From NCBI RefSeq assembly GCF_024679245.1, contig NC_090180.1, positions 12,313,507 to 12,377,506 of the forward strand: a stretch of DNA of 64,000 nt, written 5' to 3'. The position numbers were made by a program, and so were the translations under genes. Under the pieces are notes generated by a model that saw nothing but the letters and a program-made list of their open reading frames with translations, did not search any database and was not told the origin of the DNA. The DNA is from Pseudorasbora parva (taxonomy: Eukaryota; Chordata; Actinopteri; Cypriniformes; Gobionidae). Shown here piece by piece: positions 46,080 to 57,269 of this stretch. The stretch's first letter is position 1. The number at the start of each line of letters is the position of its first letter.

Positions 46080-46980
46080 TTGGCATGTTTTAGGATCCTA
46101 ACTCAAATATCAACGTTCCCTACATTTCTTTGGCATAAATATCCGTACAATATAATTTTAAGTACTTAAACCAAAAATGTAAACATTTCTGTTGTTGTTT
46201 TGGATTTGAATTTTAGGTTTGTTCTGTTTGGGTTCTTTAGTTCATTTCCTGTCTGAAAATGGCTTTGTAAGTTACCCTACAAAACCCTATTATACCCAGA
46301 CTTTTGTTGGCTGCGAAACATTTTAATGATCTACAGCAAAATAGAGCGAGCTTTAAATGAGGGTACAGGGGGTGATTTTAAGTGCATCCCTAAATTCCTG
46401 GTGTGTGCCTGTTTGTTACCATAGTAACCTATTGTGTGCCACATGCTTCGTTAATTCACTAATTTAGTTTTGTGTATTTATGCCCCCTGTTGAGTTCAGG
46501 TACTTGACGGTTATTGTCTATATTAAGGTGCTTTATATGTGTTCTTCTTGAGTTTTTTGCTTTATATTATTGTAAAAGTTTAACTTTTTAAATAAAATAA
46601 GATTGGATCTAAGCCTCTGCTCTCACTGTGCCTGCATACTGTAACAGGCTAACATTCATGCAAGGTTCTCTTAAAGAAGCAGTGTTTAATATTTAAGAGA
46701 TTCTACTGACAGATATGCAGTTTAATAATATACATAACTATGTTTTCAGTTGTGTATACAGACTTTACTTGATGTAACGTTATGCTGTTATTACCTTAGA
46801 ATGAGTAATTTCTATCTACATACACAGCGGGTCCCCTTACAGTGAAGTCACAGTTTTACGCCGTCATGTTTCTACAGTAGACCTAAATGGACAAACTGCT
46901 CTGGCTACTCACTGCTGTCTTAGAAGGGGTGAGCACTGGACTGTTGCAAACTCATGGAGATGCTGCTAAAACGTACACAG
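46080..46980. other. Intergenic DNA, nothing recognised
   Basis: No supported coding region, RNA gene or repeat pair. Confidence 0.4.
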
Positions 46981-46989
46981 TGCACCTTT

Positions 46990-47240
46990 AAATTATGAAC
47001 AAACCTGAAAGGGTTTAGTTGGATGTTCATCATGGCCTCCGGATAATCCCCATAAAATAATTGGCCTAATCACTCAGTCTGCTCTCCAAAAATCAGCTGG
47101 TGTGTGGTGAGCGTTCTGGTGCAATATGGCTGCCGTTGCATCATCCAGATGGATGCTGCACATTGGTGGTGGTTGAGGAGATTCCCCCTTCAATGTAAAG
47201 CGCTTTAAGTGTCTACAAAAGCGCTATATAAATGCAATGA

Positions 47241-47317
<77 letters not shown>
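46990..47317 (+). mobile_element. LINE/SINE 3' tail with (ATT)n
   Basis: 'ggtggttgaggagattcccc', 'aatgtaaagcgctttaagtg' and 'gcgctatataaatgcaatga' form a well-known fish retroposon 3' tail (L2/V-SINE type), ending in (ATT)n at 47,241-47,317, as expected of a tail repeat. The 5' limit is uncertain. Confidence 0.6.
47241..47317. repeat. (ATT)n microsatellite
   Basis: About 26 ATT units forming the tail of the retroposon to its left. Confidence 0.95.
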
Positions 47318-47767
47318 GTTTTTTTTTACATTCTCTCTGAACATTTTGAAACGTTCCCATAATGTTTGCAAACTGTAAACCTGCCGCCGGACGTTTTCCC
47401 TTTTTGTCGCCATCTATGTTTGAAACCTGCAATTGCAGTTATTTGCGGCATTATCATCTGTACATGGGCTGTGCATCAGCACGGCTTCTCAGCGCGAATT
47501 AATCTATGTTTTGAAGAGTAATGTGTGGCCATCATATTCACTGAACCACTGAGTGTGGATACTATACTTCGGAATCACAGATTCAACATCGTAGAGTATG
47601 ATTGAAATAAAAAATGTCACCGGAAAATATCATCTGAACTAGTACGTAACAACGAAAAAAAAGCATTGCAATAAACGGCTTGACCAACGGTGATTAAATC
47701 TAACGATTGCTTAGATCCAATCATGCAAATTATTCATTTTTGCTATACTTTGTTCTTAAATTGTTAA

Positions 47768-48828
47768 AGGGGGGGGTGAAATGCTGTTTCATGCATACTG
47801 AGCTTTTTACACTGTTAAAGACTTGGATTCCCATCCTAAACATAGTCAAAGTTTCAAAAACTAATGTTGGACGTTTGATAGAGTATTTCTGTGTCAAAAA
47901 TACTCCTTCCGGTTTCTCACAAGTTTCGGAGAGTTTTTTTCGAGTATGGGTCCGCTTGACGTCAATAGAACGGAAGGTTCTTGTATGGGCCGTACGGGCT
48001 CTTCTCCCGGTAGGGTGCTCGTGACTAGAGCGAGAGAGGAAATGCACGCCCATAAACACTCCTTCAGCTGCAGAATCACTCGTCTGTGAACACTTATGTC
48101 GTTATAGTCTGCACCGCGCTCCACTTTATTCCTATGGGTGACATCAAGCGACTTCAACGCTTCAGCACAGCATTCCGGGAAGGCAGCGCTGCATTTGAAC
48201 CGATTTGAACGCAGAAATGACGGGAAGCTTCACAACATCACGGATCTCCACGTTGAATTCTGTCACAGGACTTCACCAAATCATACCAAAGAAGTGTGTT
48301 TTTGACGGAGCGGTCCCAGAGATAAAGATTCAGCCCTGCTTTGGAAACAGGCGGTGAGTAAAACTGCTTCAATTGTCTATGTTGTCGGCTATCGTCGCGT
48401 GAGTAAACATCAGTAAACGACACGATCGCGTATAGTTAATTTATCAATGGAGCATGCGATCTATGGTGTGTGTTTAAATACATTTGTTTAGCTGACCACT
48501 AACGTTATAGGTGTCAGTAAAACCACCCAAACATAAACCTAGCGTTCTCACAAAGCGTGCTTCGTCATTCAAATGCGCTAACGTTACTCCATTGTTGTTC
48601 TCTGTATAACGTTACACTAGTCTGACGTGCAAAACCGTTTTGCTTGCTACTGCTAAGGTTTAGTCGCATACAATAGTCCATAAACCGAATCATGTCCTCA
48701 TAAACTGCGAGTAAACACACAAATGTTGACAGGCCACAAAATACAGTACATACCACAGAGACGGACGTCCTGCTGTTGTTGCTTCTCCTGTTCAATTTAT
48801 TTCAATATATACCCCCCCCCCCCCCCCC
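47768..48828 (+). mobile_element. TTAA MITE family, copy C (right end deleted)
   Basis: TTAA at 47,764-47,767 and 48,829-48,832. It retains the 127-nt block (about 48,431-48,557) missing from A and B. Near the right it jumps from 'ttcaatttatttca' almost directly to a run of C before TTAA, losing about 250 bp of the subterminal region. Confidence 0.82.
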
Positions 48829-48839
48829 TTAATGTTAAC

Positions 48840-50590
48840 AAAACATCGGCATTGCTTGACTAGTATTTAGTGTGTATTTGTGTTACCTGTAGACTTCAAT
48901 TGTCTAATCTTTTGCTTTTGACTATAGGTGAATCTCCAGTTGTCGCTGATGATTGTAATTTGGACCTTTCTGGATTACAATCCACTATCAAAATGGTAAA
49001 TTTAATTATTCCAGCTGCTGTGAGAAAAGACTATAAATGATCCACCACCTGCAGCATCCTCACATGCGAAACACTGTATAAAAATGAAATAAAAAGTCTG
49101 TATGGCACAAGTCTGTATGTACTGTATAAATATGAAGGAATTTTCCATATTGTTTTTTTTTACAGGCATTTTACCTGTATTTTGTATTACACATTGCATT
49201 AGTTTGTGTTTTAAGGGTCAACGGAAAATGTACTGGCAAAAAATGACTAGTACATTTTCCGTTTTTATGTTTTATAGTGTAGCCGGACTTCTTATTTATG
49301 TATACAGATGTGACAAAATGACGAATGCTCGAATTTCCTGCGTAAAGCTACCAGTACCACTCATATTAAAACACATTTTTACAAGCTTGTGAATCAGGCT
49401 AAGGTAAGGAGATCGTTTTAAACACTGGCTGGTTATGTGATTGCTCAAAAATGGATTTTGGATAATCTTTAACCAAAAAAAGTAATGGACTGCAGCTTTA
49501 ATGTTCGCATAGCAAGAAAAAACATTTGTTTTTAAAAATGGATGTTTTAAATATTTAGAGAATATTCAAAAATACCTCTCACCATATAAATAAATGGGAA
49601 TATTAACATTCTTAGAAGAACATATTTTTGATGATGTAAATGCTCATACATATAGTAGGCATATGTGAATATGTAATGTCTGCGATCATACTCATTAACA
49701 TGTGACTATTCAGACACAGCCTTCCAGGAACAAGCTACCGTGATTATACTGATATCAGCAGTCTTTTAACATTTTTACACCAAAAGCCTATTTTGGGGTA
49801 AGAATATTTTAAAATTTGCAACATTTTTGATTGTGTCATCAGTTTTTAAATACAAGAAAAATAGCCTAGTTTTTTAACCATATAAAGAAAAAATGTGTAA
49901 TAAGGTTACAAATTACCAAGCACATTTACACCATCAGGACTTCCAGAGTGTTGTGGATGGCAGTGCTGGTGAGTGACACTGACAGAGCCCAAGTGCATTC
50001 CCCAAAACCACAGGAAAGGTCAAAGAGCTCTTGCCACAGAGACACTGATCTAAGCTGAAGCTTGCCAAGGTATACCGCAGGTGCACGTCGTTTCTGATTT
50101 TCCACTCAACACTACCTTTATGTAGGTTGACCCACACTCTAGTCCTTTTTTCTGTCTCGCTCCATCTCTCTTTAACTAGAACTTTTCAAAGAAGTCCCAA
50201 GGTACTGGGAAGAGAGTTTTCTAAAGGTTCGATAATTTGAGCAGCTTGTCATTGGCAATTGAGCAAAGTGTTGTTTCAATGTAAAAATCATTCTTGAGAC
50301 AATTATTTCTACATTTCTAGGAAGCATCTGCGTTGAGGTTACATTTTCTCAGATATTTTGTCAAAATGTATTAAATGTCTCCCTGCAAATTCACAGTAAA
50401 ATGTCTCCTGTGCCCTCTCAGCAGGATCAATTCCTTTGAGGCATTCTTTTTTTAATAAAATTGATTCATACGATAAGGTACTATTTCTAAATGTCACTGT
50501 GAAGACAATGAAGCTTTAAAAAGATAATGAAAAAAAATCACTGCTAAAAAGGCACCTGTTTACTACTTAATACTGTTTTTATTTCCAGTA
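48840..50590. other. Intergenic DNA with one short MITE
   Basis: 49,085-49,282 matches the MITE interior at about 31,680-31,868 ('tatgaaggaattttcc', 'attacacattgcattagttt', 'aaaatgtactggc'). Elsewhere no supported feature. Confidence 0.5.
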
Positions 50591-50596
50591 TATTCA

Positions 50597-50597
<1 letters not shown>

Positions 50598-50662
<65 letters not shown>
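50598..50662. repeat. (AT)n microsatellite
   Basis: About 65 bp of AT dinucleotide followed by a few AC units. Confidence 0.95.
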
Positions 50663-50671
<9 letters not shown>

Positions 50672-51174
50672 TATTTATATATATAAAATATATAAATTAC
50701 AAAAAAACTAATGTTTGCTTCAATTTAATATGAAAATTAATATTTTTATATTAAATGCATAAATAATACTGATATTTTAATAAATCATATTTTCAATACA
50801 ATTACAAATAATATATAGAAAAATTTAGTAAAAAGGACCGAATTTGCCAATTTGCCAATTAAAGTCACCATGAAATTAAAATTTACCTATTTTTAATAAA
50901 ATATTTCATTATTTAATATACATTTTTTTATCCGTGCACATCATCTTTTTGTAAAATGAATGTGCCCTCATTATCTTTCATCAAAATAACTTCCCAACGG
51001 GATGCAGTGACTTTTGTTTTTTTCCGACAACCTGTCACTCACAAGATCGACCAATAGCAAACCTAAACCATCCTATCAATTCCCCATGAACAAAATCAAG
51101 CTCCGCCCTACATTTCTTGGTGTTTGAGATACTGTTTCAATTGTATATACGTCACATAGAGAAGAAAAGACTTA

Positions 51175-51495
51175 GGCCCCAATCAGACACAATGCATTCT
51201 TGCAGTGAAAGGCGCCTTTTTAAAAATAGTTTTCTGTTGGCAGTGAGCGCTTTGAGCACTGTTTATGCACCCTGGACACCTCTCGTTTTTGAAGGAGTGC
51301 TCTGATTTCATGAAGTTGAAAATAAATTGAACTCTGAGCAGAATGATGAATGGAGAGTTGGGCCTAACGTTGTGGTGACCGTTACCTTGATTACAGTGAC
51401 AGCACAGCTGATTTGGGGGTTGCCTAGCAACATTAAAAAAACAGCAGCACCTCTCGTTTTTCAAACCTGAATGGAAAACCGCATTGTGTACTCTA
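51175..51495. mobile_element. Harbinger-type MITE (copy 2, decayed)
   Basis: Begins TTA-GGCCCCAATCAGACACAATG and follows the order of copy 1 at 2,690-3,025 ('gttggcagtgagcgc', 'tttgggggttgcctagcaac'). The right terminal repeat is degraded. Confidence 0.65.
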
Positions 51496-51683
51496 GAAAA
51501 TGTATAAATTGAACTTTTTTTTTTTTGCGCCGCAGTTTTAGAACGCTGTGAGATGGTACAAAAGATCGCATGTCTGTGTAGCTCGTTCTTACATAGAAAA
51601 AACAATGGAAATGTACCACGGTGGAATGGAAAATCATGTTCTGTGATGATTTCCCTAAGCAGACTTCTGTTTCATGCCAACGT

Positions 51684-52306
51684 AAAGGTGCATTATGCAA
51701 CTTTTCTGTTCGCTAGAGGGCGCCTATTCAAAATAAAGGCATAGTTTGATGACGCCAAGCTTGAACGCAGAATCTTGGGACATGTGGTTTTTAATCATGT
51801 TAATGGATGTGGTTATTAACATTACTGTAGTATAAAGCAGAGCAGGACTGAGTGTTGTGGAGCTGAGCAAGGCCGCTGGAGTGATTGTTAATGAGATTAA
51901 CAAACGCCTCGCGAGCAGCGGGACTATTCCCGCTTTTCAAGTCATGAGTATGAGGTAACGGAGCTTTGTTTATCCTATTAGATACATTTAAGTGTGTTTA
52001 AAATGATATTATGAAGTTACTCTGTGCGTTCGCTCAGCGGCTGCTGTGACACTGTCACACTGATAAGAGTAAAGCGCTTCTGCCAAACAAAACGGAAACC
52101 AAGGGGAACGCAGATATGACATGATTGACAGGCGACTCCCACAGACGGTATACTCAGACATCCCGGCTCCTTGGTTAAAATTTCTCACAATTTACAAATA
52201 GTTGGAAACATTTGGGATATTGTAAGTACTCAACTGATCAAAATATATAACACTGGCCTAGTGGTTTTTGGATATTTTACTGCAAAAATACTACATAGTG
52301 CACCTC
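51684..52306. mobile_element. MITE with AAAGGTGCATTATGCA ends
   Basis: 'aaaggtgcattatgcaac' at the left is mirrored by 'ctacatagtgcacctct' at the right. About 620 bp with no coding capacity. Confidence 0.55.
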
Positions 52307-52309
52307 TCA

Positions 52310-53910
52310 TTAAATATGTCCAAGGTTAAGGGTGTTCATGAACACTAATCAAAATAATTCCATTACTTATGCCACGCATTAGTGGATGATATGCTTAATT
52401 CTTATTCCAGCATCCAACCAAAAAACTAAAGAGAAAAGCGCCCTTAGGCAGATAAATGGATCGTATCAGTATTCGCCGTCTGTGGGTGAATAGGACTGAT
52501 CTTCATTCTGTCTCTGAGGGAACTCATTGTCCTGTTGATCTCAGATCAGCTCCCCTGTGCTGGTTTAGAGTCAGTCAGAGTCTCACTATTGCTTTGGTTT
52601 AGGTCATAACTGTCTCCTGCCGACAGGACTGACAGCGGCCCGAAATAGAAACCGGTCCTGGAGATTCTGCCGTCAATTGGGCAGAAAATAGGAGATGACA
52701 GTGGAGCCTGCCCTGCCTGCTGAAATAGATCGGCTCCCCGATGGCTTTAATGTCATTATTACCTCTCAAATGCACTGTGCAAAACGCATCAGCTGGCTTA
52801 GAAACGCCACAGCGCGTTACAGAGCAGGTAGTACATGCATACGGCAGCGTGATGGCTTTGACAGGCGAGTCCAGGGAGCCAGATGGCTCTGTGATGGCTG
52901 CTTCTGCCTGTATTGGATCCTGGCCTTTGCTTGCTTTCTCTCGGTCTCTCTCACCTTAATGGACACAACCTTTACTCTTCCTAACTGTCGAGCTCCAGAA
53001 GTGCCAAGGATATTCTGCAGATTGCTGAAAAAAGCGCAGACACAAAAACACAGGTCACTGTGAATTCACAGTCTTTCAGAGATAAACTGGAGAAAAGTTG
53101 AAGTGGTCTAAAGTCAGTGAGTCATGTGATCTTTAGGATGAATACTCCTGTTCTGTTTAGAACGACTGTACTGTTTTTAAGTTTGATCTACACCACTGTT
53201 TAACATTTCGGCAAGGTTTGGTTTGGACATTTTTTTTTTTTTTTGTCTCACTTAGGGGTGAGTAAGTTACAACGATGTACCTTTTCACTTTTGTACCTTA
53301 GGGTACCGCCCCAGTGACAGAAATGTACCTTTTTTTCTGACAGTGCACCAAGGCTGCATTTATTTGATAAAAAATATATATTTACTAGCCTGACATCATC
53401 ATACTCAATTCTAGTAAGAATCTGAAACTGCTCCATTGGGCTGTGATTATGGGGCGTTTCAACCAAACCAGGAAAGACCTCAATTGGATAGATCTACAAC
53501 CAATCAGAGCACGCTTGAAGAAGTAGAAGTGTAAACGATCTTTGCTGGTGTTTTAAAAGAATTTAAATGGGTGATTACATGTGATTTCACTTTTTTAACT
53601 TTAGTTACTGTGTAATGTTGCTGCTTGAGCACAAACAGTATCTGCAAAGTTAACAGCGCTGAAAGATCATTGCGAACGGAGATATTGTCTTTTAAAATTA
53701 TGGCAGTTTATTGCCTACAGAAACGGCCGGTTTGGACTACAACGAACTTCTTCCTGGGTTGGTGACATCCTAAACCCTTGCTATTAACATAAACACTGCC
53801 CCAGATGTGACTTCTACCCGTAATGGTAAGGGCCGTGGCGTTTCCGGACAACCTGTGCTTGGCACTTCAGCCAATAAAAATACATGGAACTACATTTGGC
53901 CATCTAACCA
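52310..53910. other. Intergenic DNA with a repeat-free block
   Basis: About 52,440-53,060 is balanced in base content and repeat-free. The open frame 52,695-53,063 (+) has no known domain or splice context, so it is more likely noncoding. About 53,270-53,345 is a fragment of the palindromic MITE at 13.5 kb. Confidence 0.35.
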
Positions 53911-53916
53911 ATCTAA

Positions 53917-55472
53917 TGCCTGGTTCAGACTACAAGATATTTCTGTCTGTTACGATAGTTACTGTGTCAGATTACGCGATTCTTACTCCTAAAATCTTAT
54001 CGTGTCCTGGACTAGAAACATGTCTACACGTTGCTACTCGACCAATCATCGCTTGTTGTCATGACGTGCGTGATGTCATTGACTTAAAGGGTTAGTTTAC
54101 CCAAAAATGAAAATGATTTCATTAATTACTCACCCTCATGTCATTGGACACCCGTAACACCTTCGTTCATCTTCAGAACACAAATAAAGATATTTTTGTT
54201 GAAAGCTGATGGCTGAGAAAGGCTTCAAAAAGGCCTCCATTGGGATTCAGTACATTTCCACTGACCCACTCACAAGACCCATAAAAGGCACTAAAGACTT
54301 CGTTACAAAGTCCATCTCACTACAGTGGCTGTACAATAATTGTACCAAGTGGCGAGAATAGTTTTTGTGCGCAAAAAAAAATCTAAATAATGACTTTATC
54401 TGCCAAGTTATTGTCTTCCGTGTAGGTCTCGGACGTGAACTCACCTGGAACTCACGCGATAGCGGCGCTCCTCCTCTTCCGGGTCATGTATTCGCTATGA
54501 TTCGAACGGCGGAGCTGCGTCATATTCTCACGCATGCGTCGAGTTCACGTCAATAATTTGGTGGATTATATCATTATTTTGATTTTTGTGTGCACAATAA
54601 CTATTTTCGTCTCATTGTAAAATTATTGTACAGCCACTGTAGTGAGATGGACTTAGTAACGAAGTCTTTAGTGCCTTTTATTTGTCTTGTGAGGGGGTCA
54701 GTGGAAATGTACTGAATGCCAATGGAGGCCTTTTTGAAGCTTTTCTCAGCCATCAGCTTTCAACAAAAATATCTTCATTTGTTTTCTGAAGAAGAACAAA
54801 GGTCTTACAGGTGTCCAACGACATGAGGGTGAGTAATTAATGAAATAATTTTCATTTTTGGGTGAACTAACCCTTTAAGAAACAAGAGCGTAAACAAACG
54901 ATGTCTGAAGCAGCATGTTTTGGCTTATTTATGTTTAGAAAAGTGCAAAAATAGAAAGAAAACCCAACAAAGAACATGTTCCTGGCTTGCTGGAAGAGGA
55001 CATTATGGACTATCAATCCTCCAAAGAGAACTTGAGGTAAAATATTGTTCTTTTTATATTAAATATTTAGTTATTAGCCAGTAGTAAAAGCTTGCCACCA
55101 CAACGTATTTGTAAAAAAATCTTTTTAACTTACATTCCAGTAACGTTACTCACCGGGTTCCTGAAGGGCTTCCGCTATCGTTCGCCAGCATTTTTCATAT
55201 TTGGTTGTGGTAGTCTGTCGATGACACATCGTACAGGCAGGAATATTGCCACAACCCCACGAACCTTTCCTCCATTTTATAATTCCACCTAAAGTTAGCT
55301 GCTCCGTCATCTCTCATGCGTTTCGCCGTGTTTGAAAGCTGTGTACGAAAACTGTCTGTGCTACGGTTGGTCAGCGTCACACGTGACAGAACCCGTCGTG
55401 AAGGACCGCAAAAGAAAAGAAACGCTAGTCTGTCATGACGTTGTGAACTATCGCAGACGTGGTTTCGGTTGT
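53917..55472 (-). mobile_element. MADF-domain element, inverted copy 1
   Basis: Reverse copy of 55,618-56,394, with an added TTAA element at 54,088-54,874. The minus-strand frame 55,195-55,380 starts MTLTNRSTDSF and includes EERFVGLWQYSCLYDVSS, the start of a MADF-type DNA-binding domain of the kind encoded as the second protein of PIF/Harbinger elements. It ends at an early stop after HNQI. Confidence 0.6.
54088..54874. mobile_element. TTAA-flanked MITE with about 280-bp inverted arms
   Basis: TTAA at 54,084-54,087 and 54,875-54,878. Ends AGGGTTAGTTTACCCAAAAA and inverse; arms mirror each other through 'cactacagtggctgtacaat'. The paired copy of the host element (around 56,205-56,225) lacks it, an empty-site control. 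Confidence 0.85.
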
Positions 55473-55475
55473 TTA

Positions 55476-56533
55476 TGCCTGGTTCAGACTACACGATATT
55501 AGCCCGAATTTGGCACGTTCTGTTTGACGTAAGGTGTCGTAGGGATTCGTAAACGATAATGGACGTCGGGACGCAAGAATCGATCGTTTCATCTCGTATA
55601 GTGTGTCATAGTATACGACAACCGAATCCGCGTCTGCGATAGTTCACGACGTCACGACAGAAAGACTAGCATGTTGAATTTTTTTGCGGCCCTTCACGAC
55701 GGGTTCCGTCACGTGTGACGCTGACCAACCGGAGCACAGACAGTTTTCATACACAGCTTTCAAACACGGCGAAACGCAAGAGAGATGATGGAGCGGCTAA
55801 CCTTAGGAGGAATTATAAAATGGAGGAAAGGTTCGTGGAGCTGTGGCAACAGTACTCCTGCCTGTACGATGTGTCATCGACAGACTACCACAACCAAATA
55901 AGAAAAATGCTGGCGAACGATAGCGGAAGCTCTTCAGCAACCCAGTGAGTAACGTTACTGGAATGTAAGCTTAATATATGTTTTACAAATACGTTGTGGT
56001 GGCAAGCTTTTACTACTGGCTAATAACTAAATATTTAATATAAAAAGAACAATATTTTACCTCAAGTTCTCTTTGGAGAATTGACAGCCCATAATGTCCT
56101 CTTCCAGGAAGCCAGGAACATGTCTTTTGTTGGGTTTTCTTTCTATTTTTGCGCTTTTCTAAACATAAAACAGCCAAAACACGCCGCTTTAGACATCGTT
56201 TGTTTACACTCTCGTTTCTGAAAGTCAGTGACATCACGCACGTCGTGACAACAAGTGATGATTGGTCGAGTATCAACGTGTAGTCTGACATGTTTCTAGT
56301 CCAGGACACGACAAGATTTTAGGAGTCAAAATCGCATAATCTGACACAGTAACTATCGTAACAGACAAAAATATCTTGTAGTCTAAACCAGGCATTATAC
56401 TATGACACAATACACGAGATGAAACAAACGATTCTTGCGTCCTGACGTCCATTAACGTTTACGAATCCCTACGACACCTTACGTCAAACAGATCGTGCCA
56501 AATTCGGGCTAATATTGTGTAGTCTGAACCAGG
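55476..56533 (+). mobile_element. MADF-domain element, copy 2, with 139-bp inverted ends
   Basis: 55,476-55,615 and 56,395-56,533 are inverted copies beginning CCTGGTTCAGACTACACGAT. Inside, 55,715-55,948 (+) reads MTLTNRSTDSF... and EERFVELWQQYSCLYDVSS (MADF-like). A sequence GTGAGTAA just after the frame looks like a splice donor, and the domain continues in another frame before it, so the copy is frame-shifted. No transposase is present. Harbinger kinship is inferred. Confidence 0.6.
55715..55948 (+). pseudogene. MADF-like DNA-binding domain fragment
   Basis: 77 residues. The core LWQQYSCLYDVSSTDYHNQ fits the MADF pattern (hydrophobic-x-x-x-x-CLYD-x-x-x-x-DY). After HNQI the expected last helix lies in a different frame, pointing to a one-base change shared with copy 1. 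Probably the first exon of the element's accessory protein; inactive as written. Confidence 0.5.
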
Positions 56534-56539
56534 GAAGAC

Positions 56540-57050
56540 CATCACGTTTTTCAGAGTGATGGGCTTCAGAGAAGAAGGAAGCAAACGAGCAATTCAAAGG
56601 ACAGTGGAGACAGCGGTGTAAAATACATTACCGAAATAAAGGTAAAATATAAGAAAGATACAGTGTTTTCAAAAAGATATATTAATAAATTTTATACTGC
56701 GCCCCACAAACACAACCAAGCCTAGAAAAAAAACACGGAACCACCCTTTTAAGGATACACAGAGTACTTACAAACACGATCTTCATTTTTAAGAGAAATA
56801 GTAAAGGTGAATGCATATTACTATTAGAACGAATTTAACCCAAGCGCTCTTTGATGAATGTCAAGAAGTATTAACCTACTGTTGTTATTGTTATGAAAAT
56901 GTGTTGACCCCACTAAAATAAAGATCCTATAGTGTGTACATCAGTGGTTGACCCCTAAACAAAACATGAGGGTTGGGTATTTTAGGAAAGAGGGTCAACG
57001 AGTAGCTCCTGTAAGTCTGACTTTGCCTCAGATCAAAGTGAAGTCACACT
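56540..57050. other. Intergenic DNA, nothing recognised
   Basis: AT-rich and unique; no repeat ends or coding support. Confidence 0.4.
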
Positions 57051-57052
57051 AG

Positions 57053-57262
57053 CTAAGGGGTCTTAAGTCTCAGCGAGAGGTTGATGGGCTCCTCAGGAGC
57101 TGTGAATGTGAAACTGGCAGGAGAGGAAGTCCATGGAGTGCGTTGGTGTGATACACTCTCTCCATCAAGGGGAAAAGAGCTTTTCGCAGAGGGGAGCTGG
57201 CAGGGAGCATCAAAAGAGTTGATGCGTAACAGATCTCCGCTATCCAGGACAAAGATGTTCAA
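57053..57262 (-). CDS. Uncertain small open frame, possible exon
   Basis: 69-residue frame starting MNIFVLDSGDLLRINSFD and ending EEPINLSLRLKTP before a stop. It has no transposon features and stands out in base content from its AT-rich flanks. No family is recognised. A convincing upstream acceptor is not visible, so it may be a lone terminal exon, a decayed exon or chance. Two shorter frames overlap it. Confidence 0.2.
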   Translation of the reverse strand: MNIFVLDSGDLLRINSFDAPCQLPSAKSSFPLDGESVSHQRTPWTSSPASFTFTAPEEPINLSLRLKTP

Positions 57263-57269
57263 TACGTCT

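Noticed and set aside
47205..47432. Polyasparagine/polyisoleucine frames
   Set aside because: Translation of the (ATT)n retroposon tail.
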